Shown one piece after another: positions 1-7,461 of a stretch of 15,616 nucleotides of DNA. The notes beneath the pieces were generated by a model that was given only the letters and a program-made list of their open reading frames with translations, did no database searches and had not been told where the DNA came from. The position numbers and the translations under genes were made by a program. Within the stretch, counting starts at the first letter, position 1. Every line of letters begins with the position of its first letter. The DNA comes from CAYGZC01 sp964354225 (GTDB taxonomy: Bacteria > Bacteroidota > Ignavibacteria > UBA10030 > SZUA-254), in NCBI GenBank assembly GCA_964354225.1, contig CAYGZC010000361.1, positions 1 through 15,616 on the forward strand. The letters run 5' to 3'.

Positions 1-1331
1 TCATTCTCATCATACTCGAACATCGGGAAATCTGTTACCCACAATAAATTATTTTTCTTTTCATCGATAAGTTTTAACCTATTCGCCATCTCAAGTCGCA
101 ATGCACCGATAATTGTGTAAGCCTTCATCCACGAATCAGAAATCAGTAAGATCAAATCCCCAGTATTGGCTTTCATCTTTTCTTTGATCGAACTTAATAC
201 TTCCTTACTGATAAATTTTTCAATCGGGGATTCGACACTATCGGCTGTAACTTTTATCCAAACTAAACCACCAGCACCTATTTTTTTCACGAAGTCGGTA
301 AGTCCATCAAGTTGACTGCGAGAGTAGTTTGCGCCTTGCGGAGCAACAAATCCTGCCACTACTCCACCCTTCTTAACAACATCGGCAAATACTTTAAAGT
401 CAGAGCCCTGGACTAATTCATTGATCTGTGTAAACTTCAAATCAAATCTCGTATCCGGTTTATCTGAGCCGTAAGTTTCGATAGCTTCTTTGTATGTCAA
501 TCGTAGAAATGGTGATTGGATATCTATATCTTTTATCTCTTTGAAGAATCGTTTCATCAATCCTTCGGTCACATTCATAATATCTTCTTCATCAATGAAC
601 GACATCTCGACATCGATTTGAGTGAACTCCGGCTGACGGTCGGCGCGTAAATCTTCGTCGCGAAAACATTTCACGATCTGGAAGTAACGATCCATCCCGG
701 CGACCATTAAGATTTGCTTGTATGTTTGCGGTGATTGGGGTAATGCATAAAATTTACCATGATGGATTCGGCTTGGAACCAGATAATCTCTCGCCCCTTC
801 CGGTGTACTTTTCATTAAAATTGGTGTCTCGACTTCTATGAAACCTAACTCATCATAATATTTCCTCGTGACCAAATACATTTTGTGGCGTGTGATTAGA
901 TTCCTCTGCATCGGTGAGCGGCGTAAGTCTAGATATCGATATTGTAAACGAGTTTCTTCAAATGTATTGATTTCATCATCGATTGAAAATGGTAATGTTT
1001 CTGCTTTGTTCAGAATGGTCAATTCCTCTGCAATAACATCAATATCACCGGTCGGCATTGCAACATTCTTCATACCCGGAGGACGGGATTCAACTTTACC
1101 AGTTATAGAAACAACATCCTCACTTCGAAGCTCGCTCGCTGCGTGATGCAAATCGTGATTCAATTTTGGATTGAAAACAACTTGAGTTTTTCCATATCTG
1201 TCGCGGACGTTGACAAACACGACTCCTCCCAGATTCCGTTGTGAATCTACCCATCCTGTAAGCGTAACAACACTTCCGATATTCTCAAATCGTAATGCAC
1301 CGCAAGTATGCGTTCTTTTCTTAAATTGCAT
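1..1331 (-). CDS. aspS: Aspartyl-tRNA synthetase, 3' end beyond the window
   Basis: Class II synthetase that charges tRNA-Asp with aspartate in the cytoplasm. I read 443 codons from ATG at 1331 with no stop before the left edge. An in-frame TAA directly precedes the ATG, so this is the earliest possible start. An N-terminal OB-fold anticodon-binding domain (about residues 1-105, with GWVDSQRNLGG and RDRYG) is followed by the catalytic core: YRYLDLRR (131-138), ETPILMKSTPEGARD (168-182), QSPQ (199-202), and motif 2 from FRDEDLRADRQPEF to DVEMSF (223-245). Next comes the GAD insertion of bacterial-type enzymes (about 290-425). The visible part ends at a FPMFEYDEN segment just after that insertion. 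Bacterial AspRS is near 590 residues, so about 150, including motif 3, lie outside. No Shine-Dalgarno is visible. It is separated by a terminator from the exoprotein genes and is functionally unrelated to them. Confidence 0.97.
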   Translation of the reverse strand, partial: MQFKKRTHTCGALRFENIGSVVTLTGWVDSQRNLGGVVFVNVRDRYGKTQVVFNPKLNHDLHHAASELRSEDVVSITGKVESRPPGMKNVAMPTGDIDVIAEELTILNKAETLPFSIDDEINTFEETRLQYRYLDLRRSPMQRNLITRHKMYLVTRKYYDELGFIEVETPILMKSTPEGARDYLVPSRIHHGKFYALPQSPQTYKQILMVAGMDRYFQIVKCFRDEDLRADRQPEFTQIDVEMSFIDEEDIMNVTEGLMKRFFKEIKDIDIQSPFLRLTYKEAIETYGSDKPDTRFDLKFTQINELVQGSDFKVFADVVKKGGVVAGFVAPQGANYSRSQLDGLTDFVKKIGAGGLVWIKVTADSVESPIEKFISKEVLSSIKEKMKANTGDLILLISDSWMKAYTIIGALRLEMANRLKLIDEKKNNLLWVTDFPMFEYDEN

Positions 1332-1402
1332 TTATTTGTGGTTGAAGAAAACGAAATAAATTGAATAGAATATAGGAAAAAAGGGATTGAGGAACAAACA
1401 AA

Positions 1403-1434
1403 AATGCCGTGCATTTATTAACATGCACGGCATT
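1403..1434 (-). terminator. Rho-independent terminator after the C-B-A gene run
   Basis: A perfect 12-bp inverted repeat, AATGCCGTGCAT (1403-1414) and ATGCACGGCATT (1423-1434), encloses an 8-base loop. Read on the minus strand, the stem is followed by TTTTTGTTTGTT. It starts 25 bp after the stop codon of the 1045-residue exoprotein gene and 71 bp before the aspS start, so it should isolate aspS from the upstream run. The plus-strand side has no T run, so it works in one direction. The short stretch between it and aspS shows no clear promoter. Confidence 0.85.
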
Positions 1435-1458
1435 AGGAGGACAGTATAAAAAAAACCC

Positions 1459-4400
1459 TTACTTGATCAAAATCATTTTCTTTACGCTCGTAAAGATTTC
1501 ACTAGCAATCCCTTCCTCATCGTCAACATAAGTTTGTGCAATCAATCTATAAAAATACACACCCGATGCAAAATCACATGCATTGAATTCATACGATTGC
1601 ATTCCTTCATCTAACATTTCATTATCGATCAATGCTGCCACCTCCTGACCAAGCATGTTGTAAACCTTCAGCGTTACAAACGATTGCATCGGCACATCGA
1701 ATTCGATAGTCGTTAAAGGATTGAATGGATTTGGATAATTTTGATAGAGTTGGAATTGCTTCGGAAGTTTTTCCTCGAGTACTGTTAGCATCGGTTTGAT
1801 CGCGGGTGTTATGTTTGGATTTGCTCGTAAGAATGGAATATCGATGAGTTTTCTAACTCCTTTAAATCGTAATCCTTGCGCAAAACTAAACGTATCGATA
1901 GGACCTTCAAACGCTCGGTTAATTTTACGAATAACAGAATCAATATTTTTATAATCAGCTGATACTCGAGTTCGCCAGAATGTGAGGCTGGTGTCAGCTG
2001 TCTTAACAAGCTTTGTCAAAGTCATCCCACTCAGAGGATTGACACCATCATCAAAGATTAACTCACCGAGACCCCGGGGAGTTATCCCTAGTGCACTTGC
2101 AACGATGTTGATTTTTAACGATGCTACATCAGCAAACACAAGGTTATTGTGTTTGCGGGGTGGAAGTGATTTTTGTTCACGTACGAAATAATTACGGCCC
2201 AACAGATAAAATCCATGTGTAGCGTCAGTATGAAAACCGGTTCTGTCGCTGAATGATTTCGAAATATCTGATGCTGTTCTTACTCTTACCCAACCGTAGG
2301 ATTTTGAGCTATCTGGTCTGGGTATTCCAACAATTAGGCCTCCAGTATCTGGCCGTCCGAATCCATTTTGTAAAAAATCTTCAAAATATACATTTGCTGC
2401 ATTTGGCATCGGTAATCGCAATTGATTCAATGTAAATTGCGCTGGGGAAGCCATATCAACCCTTGAATTTACTTTTCTGAAGAAGAAGCTTGCGGTTTGC
2501 AATTTCCCTGCCTTACCCCAACCACAAATCGTCACCGCACCTTCATTTGGGATACTATCCGCCCAGGTCATGTCTACTTGCTTGTACGTAGAACTAACCG
2601 TTATCGATGTTGGTGTAGGATTTACATTGAAAGGATATCTCGGATCGTTATTATAGATTGGAACACGGAAATTGACACGGAGGAAGTAAGTTTTATAGCC
2701 CGTTCGGTTTGTAAAATTGGCACAAAATTCAACTTTATTCGGAATACGCTTAATATATCCAAGTCGTCCTTTTAAGTCCCGCGCATGAGCCATACTATCA
2801 TAACTGAATGTCCTATAAGTGTTAGTATCAGCAGCAGCGCTGTTACCAAATTTCAAATCCGAAACATTCGTTCCACTTGCGATCAATACATTATACTGTT
2901 CTTCAGTCGGTTGTGTCAGATGGTAACCAGTTGGAATTTTCTCTGTAATGATGTATGTTCCGGCTGTTATTGCTGGGAAAGACCAGCTTCCTCCGACGAT
3001 TGTAGAGACACTTTGACTACCCAGTGGTCCTAAAGCATTAATTTGAATCTCAGCCATCCCTGTTTCACCAACATCTTGAATTCCATTATGATTAATATCA
3101 TAATAGACTAATCCTGAAATTGATCCAAGTCGAAAATTTCCAAAATCTCTTTCGGTTAAGATTGTCCCCCCCTGGCTAATAAGAATAGAATAGTATGCTG
3201 GAGATATAGGAGATGTTTGGACCCATCCACTTTGAAACATTTCATCAACTGCATAAGATCCAGTTGAAAGACTGTCAAATATATACTCCCCATTATAATC
3301 TGTCAACAGGCTATCCATAAGATTTCCATTTTTCTTCAAATAGATTTTCCAACCTCCTATGCCAGGTTCACCATTTTCTTTCACCGAATTCCCATTTAAA
3401 TCATTATACTTAGTACCTCTAATACTGCTTGGTAAATAACTCCCAAAGTCTTTGCCGATTTCATTTGTGCCAGATTGAACGTCAATTGTATAGCTCGATG
3501 GATTTGAAGGGAAAGTTTGTATCCAATTTGCTTGAACGCTCTCTTTAATTTCCCAGATTCCCGACTCAGATGGTAAAAATGAGATGATGTATCTCCCCTC
3601 TGAATCAGATATTCTTATTTTTTGGTCATTCGTACCTACTTTTCTAGCTTCGATTTGCCATCCTTCAAGACCATTTTCTCCAATATCTATTAAACTATTT
3701 GCGTTCAAATCATTGAATACCATTCCACGAACTATTGGACCATTAAAATTACCAAAATTATTATTCAATCTATGTTGCCCTGGCGCTACAACTAATGGGT
3801 TTACGGGTGAAATAGTTGTAACCCAACCATCTTGTAAAGTTTCATTAATTGTATAACTTCCAGGAGTTAGATTAATAAATTCATAATATCCAGGTAACCA
3901 GCTACTGCTTCCCGTAAGAGCAGTATAGAGACCATTCGTACCTTGTAATTTAATTTCCCATCCATTTAAAGGTGGTTCAGAAATTTGTTCCCATATTCCA
4001 TTTCCATTTAGATCGTTAAACTTATATCCAGAAATCCTTGAAAATTCTCCTCCACCATTTAAATGAGAATTTCCTGTGATATCTGTAATATCATGGTAAT
4101 TATTGGAAATATCTATTTCACTTACACCTGTTCTTATTAATGAAGGATAATTTATCCATAGCATCCCTGTCGATACTATGGGGACATCTACACCTGTTAT
4201 TTGGTATGATGATATTCTCGTTCCTGGTTCTGATAATGATATATCACTCGCATTTATGTATGACCCATTACCACCCAAAGAAATTCTGAGTTCATTACCC
4301 CAAATGATCTGATCAAAGAAAAAACCTGTACCAATTAGTTCTGAAGATACCACCCTCGATATTGTAGGTGAACTAAAATTCGCCGTATTAAAGGATAAGA

Positions 4401-4596
4401 TGAATTGACTGTTACCAATCCGGAAATTGTTAGAACCAATACGTTTAATACAAACATCGAATTGATAAATCGACCCGATTAAAACTGGATTCTGAATAGA
4501 AAGTTCATATTGTGGCATCGGTTGCGGGTACAATACGATTGTGTACGAAATGAATAGGATTAACGCAATTATGATATAATTTTTAGCTGATTTCAT
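1459..4596 (-). CDS. Secreted SdrD-B-repeat protein with T9SS sorting domain (gene A)
   Basis: Predicted 1045-residue exported protein. Residues 1-27 look like a signal peptide (lysines, then IIIALILFISYTIVLY). Residues 30-185 form a beta-rich region resembling a cohesin-type sandwich; this is a tentative reading. Four SdrD-B/Cna-B-like repeats follow at about 187-286, 288-386, 391-488 and 492-586. Each opens with a Ca-loop-like DLNGNG or DINHNG motif and ends in a DFGNF-like strand. Residues 596-930 are an unnamed domain shared with gene E (RDLKGR, LPMPN, SLPP, TPRGLGELI). Residues 946-1045 are a T9SS type A sorting domain (NYPNPFNPLTTIEF, GVYFYRL, terminal KKMILIK), normally removed when the substrate is anchored or released outside the outer membrane. 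The start has only a weak GAGATGG upstream. It follows gene B by 40 bp and is probably co-transcribed with it. DNA for the N-terminal half looks more AT-rich than that for the C-terminal half. Role unknown; structural or adhesive is plausible. Confidence 0.9.
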   Translation of the reverse strand: MKSAKNYIIIALILFISYTIVLYPQPMPQYELSIQNPVLIGSIYQFDVCIKRIGSNNFRIGNSQFILSFNTANFSSPTISRVVSSELIGTGFFFDQIIWGNELRISLGGNGSYINASDISLSEPGTRISSYQITGVDVPIVSTGMLWINYPSLIRTGVSEIDISNNYHDITDITGNSHLNGGGEFSRISGYKFNDLNGNGIWEQISEPPLNGWEIKLQGTNGLYTALTGSSSWLPGYYEFINLTPGSYTINETLQDGWVTTISPVNPLVVAPGQHRLNNNFGNFNGPIVRGMVFNDLNANSLIDIGENGLEGWQIEARKVGTNDQKIRISDSEGRYIISFLPSESGIWEIKESVQANWIQTFPSNPSSYTIDVQSGTNEIGKDFGSYLPSSIRGTKYNDLNGNSVKENGEPGIGGWKIYLKKNGNLMDSLLTDYNGEYIFDSLSTGSYAVDEMFQSGWVQTSPISPAYYSILISQGGTILTERDFGNFRLGSISGLVYYDINHNGIQDVGETGMAEIQINALGPLGSQSVSTIVGGSWSFPAITAGTYIITEKIPTGYHLTQPTEEQYNVLIASGTNVSDLKFGNSAAADTNTYRTFSYDSMAHARDLKGRLGYIKRIPNKVEFCANFTNRTGYKTYFLRVNFRVPIYNNDPRYPFNVNPTPTSITVSSTYKQVDMTWADSIPNEGAVTICGWGKAGKLQTASFFFRKVNSRVDMASPAQFTLNQLRLPMPNAANVYFEDFLQNGFGRPDTGGLIVGIPRPDSSKSYGWVRVRTASDISKSFSDRTGFHTDATHGFYLLGRNYFVREQKSLPPRKHNNLVFADVASLKINIVASALGITPRGLGELIFDDGVNPLSGMTLTKLVKTADTSLTFWRTRVSADYKNIDSVIRKINRAFEGPIDTFSFAQGLRFKGVRKLIDIPFLRANPNITPAIKPMLTVLEEKLPKQFQLYQNYPNPFNPLTTIEFDVPMQSFVTLKVYNMLGQEVAALIDNEMLDEGMQSYEFNACDFASGVYFYRLIAQTYVDDEEGIASEIFTSVKKMILIK
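1673..1749 (-). repeat. 77-bp exact dispersed repeat, copy 1 (in gene A sorting domain)
   Basis: These 77 bases are identical to 13484-13560. Both encode the NYPNPFNPLTTIEFDVP part of a T9SS sorting domain and the strand after it. The similarity continues toward the 3' end of the gene: I count 11 mismatches in the adjacent 112 bp. Identity at synonymous positions points to recent duplication or gene conversion between genes A and E. Confidence 0.95.
2839..4038 (-). repeat. Four SdrD-B-like protein repeats within gene A
   Basis: The coding DNA for residues 187-586 of gene A specifies four units of about 100 residues. Each begins with a segment of the type ISGxxFNDLNGNGIxE, continues with E..L.GW.I.L, a GxYxF strand, a GSY.I.E strand with a GW motif, and ends in FGNF. 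The fourth is the most divergent (DINHNG; no GW in the first half). The DNA copies have drifted apart, so this is an old protein-level repeat and not a recent tandem duplication. Such domains usually act as rigid stalks stabilised by calcium. Confidence 0.8.
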
Positions 4597-4636
4597 AGGA
4601 CCATCTCACATATTATAATAGGGATTTAAGAAATAT

Positions 4637-5674
4637 CTAGGGACGTTGAAAGATTTTTAAACGATTATCAAGTACAATACTATAATCTGTTGCATTTGTT
4701 ATATTATCTCCGTTGCAATCTGTGCTGTAGTATCCATTCAGATTGCGATTATTCCATGTTAAATTTCGATCAAGGAAATCCACAACACCATCTTGGTTGA
4801 CATCTCCACTCCATGAGACATAATCACCTCCAACTTGTTTAAGCGCATTTACACCAAATGCCATATTAACACTCGTGGAAAAATCAAAGCTGGAATAGGA
4901 GGTGGTTCCTTTTATTAGAGATAATGGATTTGAACTCCAAATTTCTAGATGATTACGATGGCGGATAACTAAATAATAATTACCCGTAGGTGCATATGGA
5001 AATATCAATTGACCTGTTCCGCTATTTGATAAATATATTTTTGTAGAATCAACAAATCCAAATGGTGATGTTGATTGCGCTAAGTAACCTGAAATAGTAT
5101 CTTGAACGTGGGTTACACCATTCCAAAAACCCTCCATGAGATATTTCAGATTAATATCTATAGCACCAATTATTTGAAAATCACGTTTCACACTGTATGT
5201 GAATGAATATCTACCAACCTTTCTCATATTTGTGAGTTCACCGTTGCTCACATCACGTAGATATAATTGAACTCTCGGTTCAATTGAATTTACATATGAC
5301 GAATCCCATGATAGAGTTATTTGACCAAACGTCGATGATTCAACACTCATATTCCATGATGGATCATTCGGTCCCTGAAAATCCACTGCATACTTTGTTC
5401 CCAATAATGGTGGGTAATTCCCACCTGAATGTGGAAAATAAACCTCAAGATAATTACCCGATGGTGACCGTGGTGGCCTCGGGATATCATATGCATTGTC
5501 AAAACCAGTCGTTGCATCAGGGCGAATCCCAATGGTAGCCAGTGAATCGGTGAACTGACTGTCCTTAGCTTTGATAAGAAAATTCCAATTATCATAACTT
5601 ATTTGTGCAATTGCAGTCATAGCATATAGATTCAAGAGTAAGAATACTTTCAGTAAAAGGAATTGTATTTTCAT
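4637..5674 (-). CDS. Secreted protein with dockerin-like C-terminus, no sorting domain (gene B)
   Basis: Predicted 345-residue exported protein. Residues 1-24 are a clear signal peptide (KIQFLLLKVFLLLNLYAMTAIAQ). Residues 28-168 are one copy of the proline-rich beta module shared with genes C and D (DSLATIGIRPDATTGFD, IPRPPRSP, LSWDSS). Residues 174-288 are another beta domain (DTISGYLAQSTSPFGFVDS, YYLVIRHRNHLEIWS), a type I recall preceding dockerin-like tails in Ignavibacteria-type exoproteins. Residues 289-343 hold two EF-hand-like loops, GDVNQDGVVDFLD and TDCNGDNITNATD, as in type I dockerins, which bind calcium. The protein ends in FQRP right after this tail and lacks the T9SS motif its neighbours have. 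It lies 20 bp after gene C and 40 bp before gene A, which suggests one transcript. No Shine-Dalgarno is seen; the leader is AT-rich. The binding partner is unknown. Confidence 0.88.
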   Translation of the reverse strand: MKIQFLLLKVFLLLNLYAMTAIAQISYDNWNFLIKAKDSQFTDSLATIGIRPDATTGFDNAYDIPRPPRSPSGNYLEVYFPHSGGNYPPLLGTKYAVDFQGPNDPSWNMSVESSTFGQITLSWDSSYVNSIEPRVQLYLRDVSNGELTNMRKVGRYSFTYSVKRDFQIIGAIDINLKYLMEGFWNGVTHVQDTISGYLAQSTSPFGFVDSTKIYLSNSGTGQLIFPYAPTGNYYLVIRHRNHLEIWSSNPLSLIKGTTSYSSFDFSTSVNMAFGVNALKQVGGDYVSWSGDVNQDGVVDFLDRNLTWNNRNLNGYYSTDCNGDNITNATDYSIVLDNRLKIFQRP

Positions 5675-5694
5675 AGATTTATCTTTATATGTTT

Positions 5695-7401
5695 CTATTT
5701 AAGAAAAATGAATTTTTTTGTATTGTTATACTTTAATCCGGTTTCATACCCATCAACACTGCATTTATAATAAAATACACCGCTGTTTAATCTTAATTTA
5801 TTACCATCAACAACTACTTGATATTGGCCACTTTCCTTTATTTCATCGACAAGGCAGAAAGTCTCTTTCCCAAGTATGTCATAAATACTTAATCGAACTA
5901 AAGCACGCTCGGGAAGTCCATATTCTATTATTGTCGTTGGGTTCCAAGGATTCGGGTGATTCTGCTTCAGAAAAAATTGATTAGGTTTATTTAACTGTCC
6001 ACTGGCAACAATTTGCAATTCGTGAACCTGCGGATCTTCAATTTTTATCGTAACACCATCATACAATTGATGAGTGCAACCATAGGTACTCCCATTTAGC
6101 TCTCGCAGACTAAAAATTATGGTTGATCCCGGTATACTCGCCGTTATCGAAATTGGATAATGAGAAGATTGAACCTTGATGCGATGGATCGTTGGTTCTT
6201 GACCCCCGGAGTTATATCTCTCAACATATTTATTAGAAGCGAACCTTACATCGAACACACCGTCTGGAGGAGGAGGGGGAAGTTCCTGAAATGAAGTAGC
6301 AAAATATCCCTCATCGGAAAGAAATAACATTTGCTTTCCACCAACTTGATCTCCTATCGTGAATACGCTTAATCGTTGTGATTGCTCTACCGCCCGTCTC
6401 TCGGCAGAATATCGAGAAGAAATTAATTCAAGACTCCCGCTGGTACTTGTCTTCACCCAATATCCAACGCCGGGTTTGAGAGTATCGACAGGAACATAGC
6501 CACTACCCTCGTACGAAAATACGTTCGAGGTGACAATTCCCCCGCTAGGAGCAGGGATATTATGATCGACAGATCCAATCAAATTCCATCCTTGAACCAC
6601 TGGAATAGTCAAGGAGGGAAGCTCTAACCCAATAATAGGAATCAATTGAAGAGAATCGAATTTTAACCAATATCCTTTACCATTTTCAAGTTTGGTTATT
6701 GGAATGTAAATATTTTCGTATGCAAAAGCACTTGAAATCGCACTTGGAAATAGAATAGATGTTGAAGAATCGTGAACAATTCTAGGTATCGAGATCAAAT
6801 TCCATCCAGCAGTAATGCTAGAGAACGATACACCAAAATCTACACTCACCGAAAATGTCCGAACTGCCTGGTATTGAAAAGAATATTCTTCTTGCGTTCT
6901 TAGGTCAACAGTTACCGCTCCACCGGAATCTATCATCATTATCCGATAATCGGATGGTAATTTATTAATTTCTGAAGTATCCCAAGAGAGCACAACGGTA
7001 CTACCTTGCATGGATGTTTCCACTTTGAATACCCATGCTGGATCTTTAGGACTACATAGATCGGACATATATTTTGTTCCCAACATAGAAGGCCAGCCGC
7101 TACCCGCATGGGGAAAGTATACTTTTATATAATCCCCTGGTGGATCCGGAGGACGTGGAACATCATACTGCGGGTCATAGCCGGATGTAGCATCTGGTCG
7201 TACTCCGAACGTTGCTAGTGAATCTTTGATGTTACCGGCGGATGCACTTAATAACATTGACCACGAAGAAATTGTGGTGCTATCTATGAATGCCAAAGAC
7301 GCTTGTTGAGAAATTCCATGTTCACTATAAATTAATATCGCAACGGTTATCCAATAGATAACCGCTGATCCGACGCAATTCCTCGATGAATTAATAATCA
7401 T
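5695..7401 (-). CDS. Secreted modular protein with GWNLxS pair and T9SS sorting domain (gene C)
   Basis: Predicted 568-residue exported protein. Residues 1-33 contain a hydrophobic segment (VGSAVIYWITVAILIYS) taken as the signal peptide. Residues 44-190 are the proline-rich beta module shared with genes B and D (DSLATFGVRPDATSGYD, VPRPPDPP, LSWDTSEINKLP). Residues 194-330 hold two GWNLIS/GWNLIG units, each closing with GxGYWxK (GKGYWLK, GVGYWVK); gene D has a similar pair. Residues 342-468 look like a divergent second copy of the proline-rich module with LPPPPPDG. Residues 474-568 are a T9SS sorting domain with an unusual NHPNPWNPTTIIEY motif and terminal KKFIFLK. A GC-rich hairpin lies 22 bp upstream of the start, between D and C, so expression may depend on readthrough. 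No Shine-Dalgarno precedes the ATG. Export is well supported; the biological role is not identifiable from sequence. Confidence 0.9.
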   Translation of the reverse strand: MIINSSRNCVGSAVIYWITVAILIYSEHGISQQASLAFIDSTTISSWSMLLSASAGNIKDSLATFGVRPDATSGYDPQYDVPRPPDPPGDYIKVYFPHAGSGWPSMLGTKYMSDLCSPKDPAWVFKVETSMQGSTVVLSWDTSEINKLPSDYRIMMIDSGGAVTVDLRTQEEYSFQYQAVRTFSVSVDFGVSFSSITAGWNLISIPRIVHDSSTSILFPSAISSAFAYENIYIPITKLENGKGYWLKFDSLQLIPIIGLELPSLTIPVVQGWNLIGSVDHNIPAPSGGIVTSNVFSYEGSGYVPVDTLKPGVGYWVKTSTSGSLELISSRYSAERRAVEQSQRLSVFTIGDQVGGKQMLFLSDEGYFATSFQELPPPPPDGVFDVRFASNKYVERYNSGGQEPTIHRIKVQSSHYPISITASIPGSTIIFSLRELNGSTYGCTHQLYDGVTIKIEDPQVHELQIVASGQLNKPNQFFLKQNHPNPWNPTTIIEYGLPERALVRLSIYDILGKETFCLVDEIKESGQYQVVVDGNKLRLNSGVFYYKCSVDGYETGLKYNNTKKFIFLK

Positions 7402-7422
7402 TTCTTATGCAAAGATATTTTA

Positions 7423-7452
7423 AAATCCTCCCCCATTAAAGGGGGAGGATTT
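7423..7452 (-). terminator. GC-rich hairpin between genes D and C, probable terminator or attenuator
   Basis: A perfect 12-bp inverted repeat, AAATCCTCCCCC (7423-7434) and GGGGGAGGATTT (7441-7452), has a 6-base loop. It lies 9 bp after the stop of gene D. On the minus strand the stem runs into TTTTAAAATATCTTT, a weak U tract. Only 22 bp separate it from the ATG of gene C, leaving little room for a full promoter after it. It may therefore end most transcripts after D and let a fraction continue into C-B-A, or stabilise the 3' end of the D message. Confidence 0.7.
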
Positions 7453-7461
7453 ATTTTGCGA

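Noticed and set aside
868..1146. Open plus-strand frame of 92 codons near the left edge
   Set aside because: It is antisense to aspS, whose conserved class II synthetase motifs are unambiguous.
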